A model generated the notes under the pieces. That model worked only from the letters and a program-made list of their open reading frames with translations. It was not told the DNA's origin and made no database searches. Shown here piece after piece: positions 26,243 to 35,569 of a stretch of DNA of 64,000 nucleotides. Source of the DNA: Cesiribacteraceae bacterium YIM B00369. Lineage in GTDB: Bacteria > Bacteroidota > Bacteroidia > Cytophagales > Cyclobacteriaceae. The DNA lies in the NCBI GenBank assembly GCA_017948555.1, contig JAFMYY010000013.1, forward strand, positions 344 through 64,343. Direction: 5' to 3'. A program made the position numbers and the translations under genes. The stretch's first letter is position 1; each line of letters starts with the position of its first letter.

Positions 26243-28459
26243 TCAATGATGCCCTTTTTCAGGAAACAAATGAAAAATAAAGCCTCCATTTACAACAAAG
26301 CCATCAGTGGGAGCCCATATTTCAGCAAATCCAGGGTTTGATACAGGAGGATAAACCAGCTCGCTGTAGCGTGTTTGCCTGGTGTCGAGAAAATTCTCAA
26401 AATTAAGAAACAGGCTGAAATGCTCAAACTGGCGGAGGCCCATCAGCCCCATAATCCAGTAATCCGTGGTTTTTGTACGGTCGCTCAGGTATTGAGGGCC
26501 GGTATAATAAAGTTCATATCCAATTCTCCATTTTCCGTGCTGCTCAAATACCAGTACAGCCCCGGCATTATGCTTTGCAGTTAGTGGTTTCTGAAATTCC
26601 AGCCCGTTTTCCTGAAGGCGTGCATCAATGTAGGCGTACTGCAGGAACAGTTTAAAATCAAGATAAGTAAAGCGGGCATTGGTTTCAAAACCTCTCGTAT
26701 TAACCGGATTTGCCGAGTTGCTGAAGAACCATGTATTATCTCTTCCTCTGTTCAATTCAAGGGAGTTGTTTAACCTGGTGTAAAAGAAAAGCTGGTTGAG
26801 CGAAAAGGATGCTTTGCTCCCTATTGCAGTCTGGTAGTTTATGTCAAAATTAGCACCGGCAGATGTTTCTGCATCTACTGCCGGAGCTATCCCCTGCACT
26901 CCCATGAAGGAAAGCCTTTCCGCATCTTCTGTAAAAATAGTAGGAAGTTTATAGCCTAAACCACCGCCAATTCTGCTGCTCAGTTTTTCACTAAGTCTGT
27001 AAAGGAGTGAAACCCTGGGCAGCGCAAATAAACCGTGGTCAGTATTATAGTCTGTTCTTAGTCCGCTTTCCAGTATCAGATTTGGGTTAAATTCGAGAGT
27101 ATGCTGCCCAAAAGCACCCATGGTAATAAAGTGATATCCATAATTTAATTCCTCAGCCTGCTGCTGGCCTGCCCCGGGAAGCCCTGCGCCAGGTAGACTT
27201 GCCCCATCAAATTTGTCCGTTACCAGGTTAAGACCGGTAATCCAGGAGCTCTCTTTTTTTCCAAAGGAGTAAGAAGCCTCTGTAAAGCTGCCTTTCTGTT
27301 CCCCGTTAAAGGTATATTCCGGTAAATTAATCTGGCGGTCGAAATAATTCAGGCTGTTTCTTATCTGTAAAGTTTGTCCGCCGGCATAAGACCTGGAAAA
27401 TTGCAGCTGTGAGGATACTCTGTTGCTTAGGTTTGCCTCTGTATAACCCGTAGTTGCTTCCTCTTTCAGCACCTGCATATTGCCTCCTGTTCTTTCTTCA
27501 AAGGTGCCCCTTAAACCAGCCCATAAGGTGGTGTTTTCATCAAAATAATAAAAAACACGGGGAGCAACGGTTATTGCACGTACTTCAGGAATGTTGGAAA
27601 AATTATCGTTTTCCGGATCATAAGGTTCCTGCCGGTTAAGGGAGGTATAGAGGGTAACGCCTGTTTTTTCTCCACGTCCGGAATAAAAACCATTGAGGGT
27701 GGTGCCTCCGGCTGATGTCTGGTTCAGCATAACGTCCAGTTCAGGATCTTCCCCGGGCTTTTTTGTAACCAGATTTATAAGACCGGAAATGGCGCCGCCT
27801 CCATAAAGAGTACTGGAGCTTCCTTTAATTACCTCCACCTGCTGAAGGTCTAAGGGCGGAATCTGCATAATGCTCAGCCCACCGGCAAAACCACCGTACA
27901 AAGGGAAGCCATCCTGAATAATCTGTGTGTACCGCCCGTCGAGCCCCTGTATCCTGATGCTTTGGTTAGCAGAGCTGGCGGAGGTTTGCTGCATTTGTAT
28001 ACCTGTACTTTCGCGCAGCAGCATAGCAATATTGGTAGAGTTCATTACGGCCTTTTCAACCAGTTCCTCAGCTGCCAGTACTTCCACACGGGTAGGTATG
28101 TTACTCAGCGTCCGGCTGCCCCTGGTAGCATTTACCACAACCTCTTCAAGTTCTTCCCCGCTTTCCAGTTTAATCGTGCGTACTCCGGTATTTTGGAGCG
28201 GGAACCTGAACTGCTGCTGTTGTGATTCATAACCTACAAAAGAAATAAACAGTGTCCGGATGCCATCTGGTATCCCCTGTAGCATAACTGTTCCGGAAGT
28301 ATCCGCTACTGCGCCAATTTCAGTTCCCAAAACCTGAATAGTTGCACCAGGTAAAGGCTCTCCCGAATCAGCATCTTTAACAATGGCAGTAAAGGTATTT
28401 TGAGCCCGGCCTACAGTGCAGCAAAGCACCAGCAGGGCGGTTATAATAGAAAATTTCAT
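26243..28459 (-). CDS. TonB-dependent outer-membrane receptor
   Basis: The 738-residue product imports a ligand across the outer membrane using TonB energy. Order of parts: signal peptide (cleavage near GRAQ, residue 19), a carboxypeptidase-like beta-sandwich domain (about 20-105; DADSGEPLPGATIQV), a plug domain (about 110-230; ATRGSRTLSNIPTRVEVL, then IRIQGLDGRYTQIIQDGFPLYGG and VEVIKGSSSTLYGGGAISGLINLVTK), and a 22-stranded barrel to the C-terminus. It ends in FHLFPE plus a short His-containing tail. No SusD gene follows, so glycan import is unlikely. The upstream DUF6660-type gene suggests metal or metallophore uptake. Confidence 0.9.
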   Translation of the reverse strand: MKFSIITALLVLCCTVGRAQNTFTAIVKDADSGEPLPGATIQVLGTEIGAVADTSGTVMLQGIPDGIRTLFISFVGYESQQQQFRFPLQNTGVRTIKLESGEELEEVVVNATRGSRTLSNIPTRVEVLAAEELVEKAVMNSTNIAMLLRESTGIQMQQTSASSANQSIRIQGLDGRYTQIIQDGFPLYGGFAGGLSIMQIPPLDLQQVEVIKGSSSTLYGGGAISGLINLVTKKPGEDPELDVMLNQTSAGGTTLNGFYSGRGEKTGVTLYTSLNRQEPYDPENDNFSNIPEVRAITVAPRVFYYFDENTTLWAGLRGTFEERTGGNMQVLKEEATTGYTEANLSNRVSSQLQFSRSYAGGQTLQIRNSLNYFDRQINLPEYTFNGEQKGSFTEASYSFGKKESSWITGLNLVTDKFDGASLPGAGLPGAGQQQAEELNYGYHFITMGAFGQHTLEFNPNLILESGLRTDYNTDHGLFALPRVSLLYRLSEKLSSRIGGGLGYKLPTIFTEDAERLSFMGVQGIAPAVDAETSAGANFDINYQTAIGSKASFSLNQLFFYTRLNNSLELNRGRDNTWFFSNSANPVNTRGFETNARFTYLDFKLFLQYAYIDARLQENGLEFQKPLTAKHNAGAVLVFEQHGKWRIGYELYYTGPQYLSDRTKTTDYWIMGLMGLRQFEHFSLFLNFENFLDTRQTRYSELVYPPVSNPGFAEIWAPTDGFVVNGGFIFHLFPEKGHH

Positions 28460-28547
28460 ATCTCTTGTTTAAATATCAGGTAAATAGTGAAAAGGCAAAA
28501 TGCCTTATGAACAGCAAAAGGAGCTGTTCATAAAAACCAATGATGAT

Positions 28548-28868
28548 TTAAACGCTTTGCGGGGGCTGCAAAATAGAGGGTAAATAGGTTTTATATCCTG
28601 GAACGGAATAAAGTGAAGAGATTAACCGGCATGGTTCTGCATCCGGCAGTAAATGGTGACTGAAAGGAATCAGAAGAGAAAATCCGTGGCAGCCAATACA
28701 GGCACAGGGGCAGAAGGGCGAGCAAAAATCAGTTTCCCCGGCTGAGTTATCAGTTGTGTTCTCCTGCTCACAGCTACCGGAGTGAAAAACTTCCGCTGCT
28801 GAATCTGCACATGGCATAGCGGCCAGAAGTAGCAGGTTTAAGCTTAGTATGTAGCAAAGTAGTTTCAA
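28548..28868 (-). CDS. DUF6660 family small Cys/His-rich secreted protein
   Basis: The 106-residue product resembles DUF6660 proteins, which sit beside metal-related TonB receptors in Bacteroidota. It has a hydrophobic N-terminus (KLLCYILSLNLLLLAAMPCADS) and a cysteine-rich motif FCSPFCPCACIGCHGF. No ATG is available: in-frame options are TTG 28877, GTG 28871 and TTG 28868. I chose TTG 28868, because it gives MKLLCYIL, the form family members have. It lies 88 bases upstream of the TonB receptor on the same strand and is likely co-transcribed. A metal-binding or metal-handling role is inference from cysteines and context. Confidence 0.72.
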   Translation of the reverse strand: MKLLCYILSLNLLLLAAMPCADSAAEVFHSGSCEQENTTDNSAGETDFCSPFCPCACIGCHGFSLLIPFSHHLLPDAEPCRLISSLYSVPGYKTYLPSILQPPQSV

Positions 28869-29023
28869 CACTGGCAAAGGTAAAGCAGGCGGCGGTTAAA
28901 TCCTTCTCTTACCATGGATTTTCTTCCTGCGGTAAACCTTTTGCTTCGCTGAAGCAGATAGCTTAAAAAGGACTTGCAGCTTATCAATAATTTTTAAGGA
29001 TATGCCGGAAGTACCTTAAAACT

Positions 29024-29063
29024 AAAACAGCGAAACAGTATGTTACCTCTGCTTCGCTGTTTT
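29024..29063 (-). terminator. Terminator of the DUF2167 gene
   Basis: An 11-bp stem (29024-29034 with 29053-29063) with A/T runs at its edges, starting 26 bases after the DUF2167 stop on the minus strand. Confidence 0.8.
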
Positions 29064-29088
29064 AAAATTTATGTTGTACGAATGTTAT

Positions 29089-29991
29089 TTATCCTATTTC
29101 TCTTCTTTCAGGGGAGCCGCCAAATATTTTTTTGCGGAACATGGAAAATAAGCCTGCACCACCAATAGCAATAAACTTCCAGAACTTGAGCAAAATTGCA
29201 AAGAAACCGGCTTTTGCCAATAGTTTTCCGGCAATAAGTCCGCCAATGCCATAAGCGGCAACCTGGTCAACATCAGGGTTAAAGTCGCTGTAGCGGTGGC
29301 CGCTGTTAAAGGAAGCGCTGGAAAGGAATTTGTCAATATCGCGGTTCACATCATCCAGCACATGCATATCTCCAATAACATTGAGCATCAGGTAACCACG
29401 GCGGCCCAGGATGCGGATGTTATAATTGAGGGTATTCTCCTCATAATCATCAAATTTTAATTCCTTGGCCCAGTGGAGTTTTTTATTTTCTGCATCATAA
29501 AAGGGAGGGACAGCCCAGCCTACCAGTTCCATGGTTGGGTAACCCTGTGCCCTACGGCTCTCATTTCCTTCCCTGGTATCGGTTTGCATTTGCTCCAGCA
29601 GTTCATCATATTCCAGGTCCCTTGCATCATCATCATCAATATAACCTTCTTCGGAATAAGTAACCTCAATGGCATAAGACATATTCATCAGAGGGGAGGC
29701 ATCTTCAGGGAAGAGTAAACCAAGCGTGCTTTCATCAGGAGGATTTCCCCATAAGTCGGATAGGACATACTTGCTTTGGTCAGCATCCAGGAATTTGTAA
29801 CCTTCCGGTACCACCAGGCTTGCCATTCCATCTTTTAGGTCAATTGTGCCTGTCTGGTAGAGGAATGAAGAATCAATCCGCATTGCTTCCAGGGCATAAT
29901 CATGAGCGGTATCAATTTCTGCTTCTTCCTGTGCAAAAAGAGCATGACCTGCCAAAGCAGCCATAAAAAGGAGAGATAAAGCTTTTTTCAT
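29089..29991 (-). CDS. DUF2167 domain membrane protein
   Basis: The 300-residue product starts with a signal peptide (cleavage near LFAQ, residue 20). It has the DUF2167 signature: TGTIDLKDGMASLVVPEGYKFLDADQSKYVLSDLWGNPP-type beginning (residues 45-85), a central MELVGWAVPPFYDAENKKLHWAKEL region, and NYNIRILGRRGYLMLNVIG. A C-terminal hydrophobic segment (about 265-290) and basic tail anchor it in the membrane. Function of the family is unknown. No operon partner is close. Confidence 0.88.
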   Translation of the reverse strand: MKKALSLLFMAALAGHALFAQEEAEIDTAHDYALEAMRIDSSFLYQTGTIDLKDGMASLVVPEGYKFLDADQSKYVLSDLWGNPPDESTLGLLFPEDASPLMNMSYAIEVTYSEEGYIDDDDARDLEYDELLEQMQTDTREGNESRRAQGYPTMELVGWAVPPFYDAENKKLHWAKELKFDDYEENTLNYNIRILGRRGYLMLNVIGDMHVLDDVNRDIDKFLSSASFNSGHRYSDFNPDVDQVAAYGIGGLIAGKLLAKAGFFAILLKFWKFIAIGGAGLFSMFRKKIFGGSPERREIG

Positions 29992-30215
29992 AAATAAAGG
30001 TTGATTAAAGAGAAAACATTCTTGTAATATCTGCCTTTATGTAAATTAAATCAAGAGGAGGGTGGGGCGATGTAATATTTGTTAAAAAGTTTCTTACCGG
30101 AATTTTAGCAACACTCCGGATAAAACATGCGCAACTTTGCCTGCTAATCGGTTTTTCCGCTCCTTTCGCCTGCTGAATCTGTGGGGATAATTTAAAAAAA
30201 ACTTAACTTTAAATT

Positions 30216-31409
30216 TTAATTGGATTCTCTTTCACAAACTACCATACCGGGTTTGCCATTGGCAAAGGAGGTGGCAAATAAATAGCGGTTGCCTCCTTCC
30301 TTCAATCCCAGTTTTTTGCTGAGTTGCTGTACGCTCATTGGGTGATTGCGGGAGCTGATGAGCGCTTTCTTATCGGGGAAAAACTGCTGAATCACCTTTT
30401 TATCCGGCTTTCCTTTATACAGTATAGAAAAGCTGCGGCCGGGAAAGCTTTCCTGAAAAGTTTCGGAGGTGTATAGATGGCTGTTAACATGTAGCTTGGC
30501 CAGATTATAGCGCTGAGCCATCAGCTTAAAGGCACCTGCTTTCATGATGGCAGCATTAGGCTCATACAAGTACTCCCGGGGATCTGAGAAGCTAACTACT
30601 GCTGATTGTTCCTCTTCCTGGCTAAAGGAAAAGGCATCTTCTTTATCAGCCTGCAGGTTTATCGCTTTGATGGAAGGAATTCCGGAGAATCCTTTTTGCA
30701 TAAGGAAAAGAAGCTCCTTAACCTCATTTTTTACGGCTACCACATGTACCTCCTTTACGGCTTCCAGCTCACTTAAGCCCTGGCTGATGTCCAGCATTGG
30801 TGCTGCTTTCAATAAAATGGTATCCGCCAGCTGAAACAGCCGGGGAAGTAAGGAGGTGATGTCCGGCTGGCAATCGGCCAGTTTGTAGAGTTTTTGGTTT
30901 TCGGTGCCGCGGCGGGCAGGGTCGAGGTAAATAACATCCAGCTGTGGTGCAGTCTTAAGAAACTCCTCTGCAGCAGCATTTACAACCTTTATATGGTTTG
31001 CCCCCAGGGCCTGGAAATTATGAGCGGCAATGGTGCAAAGTTCCTCCTGCTGCTCAATATACCAGACGTCCTTAAAGTTTTTGCCCAGAAAAAAAGTGTC
31101 CACACCCATGCCGCCGGTAAGATCTGCCATGGCGGCACCCCTGGCAGTAAGGGCTGCTTTGTAAAGAGCCGTTTCTTCGGAGGAAGATTGTTCTACAGAT
31201 AAAGAAGGCGGATAAAGCAGGTTTTCCTGGCTGTGCCATGAAGGTAATTTGTGGCGGACCTTCCGGCGCGCCTGCAGCTGCGCCACAGCTTCCCGTACAG
31301 GAATAGCCGGAAAGCGATGAGCCTGCAACATTAATTGTGCAGGCTCATCATTTTCATGCTCTTGTATCCATTGCCGTACGTGCGGCTGTGTCAGCTCTGT
31401 GATATTCAA
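30216..31409 (-). CDS. THUMP-like domain class I SAM-dependent methyltransferase
   Basis: The 397-residue product has a helical N-terminal region, then a methyltransferase motif I in MADLTGGMGVDTFFLG (about residue 95) and a motif IV-like DVIYLDPARRG, which is close to the DPPR-type signature of RNA or DNA methyltransferases. The C-terminus (about 290-397) resembles the THUMP-like domain of the PG_1098 family, which suggests an RNA substrate. The only plausible start is TTG at 31409, and this TTG overlaps the TGA stop of asd as TTGA. Translational coupling with asd is therefore likely. Confidence 0.82.
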   Translation of the reverse strand: MNITELTQPHVRQWIQEHENDEPAQLMLQAHRFPAIPVREAVAQLQARRKVRHKLPSWHSQENLLYPPSLSVEQSSSEETALYKAALTARGAAMADLTGGMGVDTFFLGKNFKDVWYIEQQEELCTIAAHNFQALGANHIKVVNAAAEEFLKTAPQLDVIYLDPARRGTENQKLYKLADCQPDITSLLPRLFQLADTILLKAAPMLDISQGLSELEAVKEVHVVAVKNEVKELLFLMQKGFSGIPSIKAINLQADKEDAFSFSQEEEQSAVVSFSDPREYLYEPNAAIMKAGAFKLMAQRYNLAKLHVNSHLYTSETFQESFPGRSFSILYKGKPDKKVIQQFFPDKKALISSRNHPMSVQQLSKKLGLKEGGNRYLFATSFANGKPGMVVCERESN

Positions 31410-32401
31410 TAAATAAGATTATTTTCTTTCAGATACTCTGCTATTTGCACGGCATTGGTAGCGGCTCCTTTGCGGAGGTTGTCAGCAACAATCCACATAT
31501 TAAGCGTTTTAGGCTGGGTCTCGTCACGACGAAGGCGTCCTACTAAAACCTCATCTTTGCCATGTGCATCTTTTGGCATAGGGTATTTTTTGTTTGCCGG
31601 ATCATCAACCAAAACAACTCCCGGTGCATTGCTCAGCAGCCTGCGAACCTCTTCCATATCGTACTCGCTTTCGAACTCAACGTTTACAGACTCAGAGTGG
31701 CCTCCCATAACAGGAATACGAACGGCAGTGGCAGTAACTTTAATGCTGTCGTCACCAAAAATTTTCATGGTTTCGTTCACCATCTTCATTTCCTCTTTGG
31801 TGTACCCGTTGTCCATGAACACGTCGATCTGTGGAAGTACATTCAGGTCGATCTGGTATGGGTAAGGACCATCCGTTACTGTCTGGCCGGCACGTTCTGC
31901 CATCAGCTGGTCTACAGCAGCCTTTCCTGTGCCGGTTACCGACTGATAAGTAGATACCACAATACGCTTTGCTTTGTACTTAGCATGTAAAGGGGCCAGG
32001 GCAATTACCATTTGAATGGTAGAGCAGTTAGGGTTTGCAATTACACGGTCGTCAATGCGCAGGGTGTCGCCATTAATCTCAGGTACCACCAGTTTATTCT
32101 TAGGGTTCATGCGCCAGGCCGATGAGTTATCCACTACAATAGTGCCAGCCTCTGCAAAGCGGGGAGCCCATTCAAGTGAGGTTCCTCCACCGGCAGAAAA
32201 GATTGCAATATGTGGTTTTTTAGCAACAGCCTCTTCCATCCCTATAACAGTATAGGTCTTACCATTATAATCCACCTTTTTACCTGCAGAGCGCTCAGAG
32301 GCTACAAGGTAAAGTTCGTCGTACTTAAAGTTTCTTTCCTGTAAAACTTTTAAAATTTCACTGCCTACCAGTCCGGTGGCTCCTACTACGGCTAGTTTCA
32401 T
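31406..32401 (-). CDS. asd: Aspartate-semialdehyde dehydrogenase
   Basis: Asd reduces aspartyl phosphate to aspartate semialdehyde for lysine, threonine and methionine synthesis, and for diaminopimelate. The 331-residue product has the nucleotide-binding GATGLVGSEILK (residues 7-18), NCSTIQM with active-site Cys126, and the catalytic histidine in GGHSESVNVEFE. Length and motifs match the bacterial family. The ATG at 32401 is clear. Its TGA stop overlaps the TTG start of the THUMP-like methyltransferase. Confidence 0.96.
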   Translation of the reverse strand: MKLAVVGATGLVGSEILKVLQERNFKYDELYLVASERSAGKKVDYNGKTYTVIGMEEAVAKKPHIAIFSAGGGTSLEWAPRFAEAGTIVVDNSSAWRMNPKNKLVVPEINGDTLRIDDRVIANPNCSTIQMVIALAPLHAKYKAKRIVVSTYQSVTGTGKAAVDQLMAERAGQTVTDGPYPYQIDLNVLPQIDVFMDNGYTKEEMKMVNETMKIFGDDSIKVTATAVRIPVMGGHSESVNVEFESEYDMEEVRRLLSNAPGVVLVDDPANKKYPMPKDAHGKDEVLVGRLRRDETQPKTLNMWIVADNLRKGAATNAVQIAEYLKENNLIY

Positions 32402-32519
32402 CTGTTTTATTCTTTTAATGGTAGATGGAATATTCGGTGTTGTAAAAAAATCCTTGTATTTCTTATATGATCCTTTATTTTTCTTTCAATACTTGCTTTT
32501 ATAAGCCTGTTTTTTTAAG

Positions 32520-35075
32520 ATGTGCAAATTAATACATTTTTTCATGAAAAGTACAGGAATAAAGCAGTTCTTCCTGATTTGGGTATTTTTCTGCTCTTCT
32601 TTTTTTTCCGGACTCCGGGCGCAGGTTTCTGACTATCCGTATGAGCAGGATTTTGAGAGTGATTTTACCACAGGTACAGCGGTTGAGTTTTTACCCTGGT
32701 GGTGGGGGAATGATGTAAGGACCGGAACCAGCAGGGTATATAAGGCAGGAGCAGCATATGCTCATTCCGGTAATGCAGCACTTGGTTTTGTGCCTACAGG
32801 AACTTTCACAGGTGAGGTAAGGCTTGCTTTCGATGCAACACAACTGGAGGAGGCTGAAATATCTTTCTGGCTCAGGAGTGGCCGGAATGGCAGCGGAACA
32901 AGGCCAGCTTTGGTTTCTGTTGGATTCTCGGCAGATGGCGGACAAACCTTTATTGCCGGACAATTTGCAGGGGAGCCGTTCCCTAATGCCGATGGGGCTT
33001 ATGAGCAATACCAGTTCTTTTTGCCGGATGAAATAGCAGGCCAGGCAGGTGCTGTCCTCAGGATTCAGGTAACACGGGGTGAGGGAGGGCAAGGTTCTGC
33101 GGCACGTGTTTTTCTTGATGACCTGCGTATTAGTAGCTCCTCTTCAGGTTTACGGCTGCTTTCTGCCAGCGCTGTAAATAAAAATGAAATGCTGCTCCGG
33201 TTTAATAAGGCGGTTGATAAAGCATCGGCTGAAGACGTAAATAATTACCGGATAAATAAAGGTATCAGTGTGCAATCCGCCAGTGTGGCAGAAAACAGCG
33301 AAAGGATTGTCCGGCTGAATACCAGCGATCTGGATGCAGGAGAAAGGTATACTCTTGCCTTAGGAAACATTTTTGACAGGGAAGGAAACTCAGCGGCGGG
33401 GCAGGTGGCGGACGTTATTTTTGAGGATAATTATGAGCTTCAGACTTATGACCTGCTGATCAGTGAGATTCATGCAGCTCCGGATGATAAAACATTGCTG
33501 CCCAATGTGGAGTGGGTGGAGATTTATAATGCAAGCGGCCGGACACTGCCCCTTGAGGGGGTGCTGTTTGCGGACGAAAGCCGCAGTACTTCCCTGCCTG
33601 CCTATAGTCTAAGGGCCGGAGAATATCTTGTGCTGGTTTCTGCTGCAGGAGTTCCTCTGCTTAGAGAGTATGGGAATGTAACAGGGCTGAACCCCTGGCC
33701 AAATCTTAATAATACCGGAGATGAATTAAGCCTTTATAGTCCTTCAGGTCGCCTGCTTGACAGGGTAAAGTATGACCAGGGCTGGTACAACAGCAGCCTG
33801 AAAAGTCAGGGCGGCTGGTCGCTGGAGCGTATTGATTTAAGCCGGCCCTGCCTGGGCGCTGCTAACTGGTCTGCGGCCACCGGGCATTCCGGCGGAACAC
33901 CGGGGCAGGCAAATTCCATTGCCACGGCAAAGCCTGATCTTACCGGTCCCAGGCTTTTGCAGGCCTACAGTACCGGCCCTTTTACAGTTCAGCTTGTAAT
34001 CGATGAAGCGGTTGACACTACCCGCCTGCAGCCAGCAAATTTCAATCTACAGCCCTCTGTTCCAATAGAAAAAGTACAGCCCGATCCGCTGAATCCTGAA
34101 AGACTCCTGCTAACATTCATTGAGCCACTGGATAGTAATGGGGATTATAGTCTCAGGCTCCGGAATATAACCGATTGCTCAGGAAATTTAATGCAGGAGA
34201 GCTTTTCGGAGGCTGGCATTATTTTTCCGGTTGCTGCAGGTCCGGGGGAGGTGAGGATTAATGAGGTAATGTATAACCCTCTGGTGAGCAGTGAGGAATG
34301 GGTAGAAATAGTAAATATCACTGATAAGCATATAAACCTAAGAAACTGGCAGCTGGCTACCTGGGACAGCGGGATAAAATCGGTCGCTGTCCTGAGCCGT
34401 GATTTTATGATACTTCCGGCAGGTGGTTTTTTGGTTTTTAGCCGGCGGCCGGCGGGAGTACAGGCAGCCTTTCCTGCTGTGGCAATGGAAAAAGTAATAC
34501 AGGTAAACGGATTACCTCAGTTGCCAAATGCCGGCGATTCCATAGCGTTGCTTGAGGAGAACGGAAAAGTTCAGGACCTTTTTGGCTATCATGACAGATT
34601 ACATTCCTCTTTTTTAAAAGATACCAAAGGAGTTTCTTTGGAACGGATAAGTCCCGGTGCTGCCATTAATTCAGCTGCTAACTGGATATCGGCTTCTGCA
34701 AGCTCAGGACACGGAACGCCGGGGGCTCCAAACTCGCAGCAATTTACAGGTGGCACCGCTCAGGAGGAGGGATTGTTTGTAGAACCCGGAATCATATTCC
34801 CTGTTGGTTTCGGGCAGCCGAACCTGGCAACTATATATTTTAAAAGTAAGCGTACAGGCCTGCAGGCCAGGCTCCGCATCTTCGATACCATGGGCAGGGA
34901 AGTGCGGAGCCTGGCAACTCACCAATTATTGGGTGCTGATACAATTTTCACATGGGACGGTACAAATAACAGTCAAAATATTGTAAAAACCGGATATTAT
35001 ATTATTTTAATACAAGTATATGACGGCACAGGATATAGCAAGGAATTTACAAAGGTTTTGGTAGTAGGAAATTAA
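32520..35075 (+). CDS. Secreted protein with lamin-tail domains and FlgD-like C-terminal domain
   Basis: The 851-residue frame carries a signal peptide best read from the ATG at 32544 (MKSTGIKQFF, cleavage near LRAQ). Parts in order: an N-terminal beta-sandwich with YPYEQDFESDF and HSGNAALGF (about 35-210), SbsA/Ig-like domains (about 215-300 and 480-560), and two lamin-tail-type (LTD) domains opening with LLISEIHAAP and VRINEVMYNP, each with a WVEI(Y/V)N motif. The last 90 residues resemble FlgD/gliding-type Ig domains (RLRIFDTMGREVRSL, then WDGTN and TGYYIILIQ). This C-terminal type acts as a sorting signal in type IX secretion in Bacteroidota. A cell-surface role is inferred. Confidence 0.82.
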   Translation: MCKLIHFFMKSTGIKQFFLIWVFFCSSFFSGLRAQVSDYPYEQDFESDFTTGTAVEFLPWWWGNDVRTGTSRVYKAGAAYAHSGNAALGFVPTGTFTGEVRLAFDATQLEEAEISFWLRSGRNGSGTRPALVSVGFSADGGQTFIAGQFAGEPFPNADGAYEQYQFFLPDEIAGQAGAVLRIQVTRGEGGQGSAARVFLDDLRISSSSSGLRLLSASAVNKNEMLLRFNKAVDKASAEDVNNYRINKGISVQSASVAENSERIVRLNTSDLDAGERYTLALGNIFDREGNSAAGQVADVIFEDNYELQTYDLLISEIHAAPDDKTLLPNVEWVEIYNASGRTLPLEGVLFADESRSTSLPAYSLRAGEYLVLVSAAGVPLLREYGNVTGLNPWPNLNNTGDELSLYSPSGRLLDRVKYDQGWYNSSLKSQGGWSLERIDLSRPCLGAANWSAATGHSGGTPGQANSIATAKPDLTGPRLLQAYSTGPFTVQLVIDEAVDTTRLQPANFNLQPSVPIEKVQPDPLNPERLLLTFIEPLDSNGDYSLRLRNITDCSGNLMQESFSEAGIIFPVAAGPGEVRINEVMYNPLVSSEEWVEIVNITDKHINLRNWQLATWDSGIKSVAVLSRDFMILPAGGFLVFSRRPAGVQAAFPAVAMEKVIQVNGLPQLPNAGDSIALLEENGKVQDLFGYHDRLHSSFLKDTKGVSLERISPGAAINSAANWISASASSGHGTPGAPNSQQFTGGTAQEEGLFVEPGIIFPVGFGQPNLATIYFKSKRTGLQARLRIFDTMGREVRSLATHQLLGADTIFTWDGTNNSQNIVKTGYYIILIQVYDGTGYSKEFTKVLVVGN

Positions 35076-35305
35076 AAGTAAAACAAAATATATATGCGGC
35101 CGAAGAACTGTTTGCGGCTACCGGATAGAAAAATGTATTTTTTCAAGCACCGGACTTTCAGCTGAAAATGTTTAAATAAAATTGTTTCAAAAATGAACCA
35201 TTTTTTTTCAGTTGATGTAATAATATTGAATAAAGTTTTGTATATTGTGTCAAAGAATGATGCAAATTTGGTTAAAACGAGTATTTACAATTAAATGAAT
35301 AGCTT

Positions 35306-35464
35306 ATGAACTGTGTAATAAACAACTCAATTACTGACAATTTAAGAAAAGGAAAAAAAATTGAAGTTATCCGCAGGTATATTCAGATGAAGTACGGCAT
35401 TAGCATTGATGTAGTTGCTTTGAAAGAGCGGATAAAATCTATGAACCTTAAGCTGGATTACTGA
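35306..35464 (+). CDS. Small basic protein, 52 residues, unknown
   Basis: An ATG at 35306 opens a 52-codon frame ending at TGA 35462-35464. The product is charged and helix-prone, with a basic core NLRKGKKIEVIRRYIQMKYG and a second helix VVALKERIKSMNL. There is no signal peptide. The composition is protein-like: no rare codon clusters, clear heptad-like hydrophobic spacing. It sits alone between two larger genes on opposite strands. I recognise no family. The length means it could still be a chance frame. Confidence 0.5.
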   Translation: MNCVINNSITDNLRKGKKIEVIRRYIQMKYGISIDVVALKERIKSMNLKLDY

Positions 35465-35569
35465 AATCCGGATAAAGCATAAGATGTCAGGGCAGAAGTA
35501 TTTCTTTCTTTATAGGGAGACCGGTTGTTTTTGATATCGGTGTTATAAACATTTCTAAAGTGTTTGGCG

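Noticed and set aside
32520-35075. Nuclease or glycosidase function for the lamin-tail protein
   Set aside because: No catalytic residues of an associated enzyme domain are visible; only binding-type domains are present.
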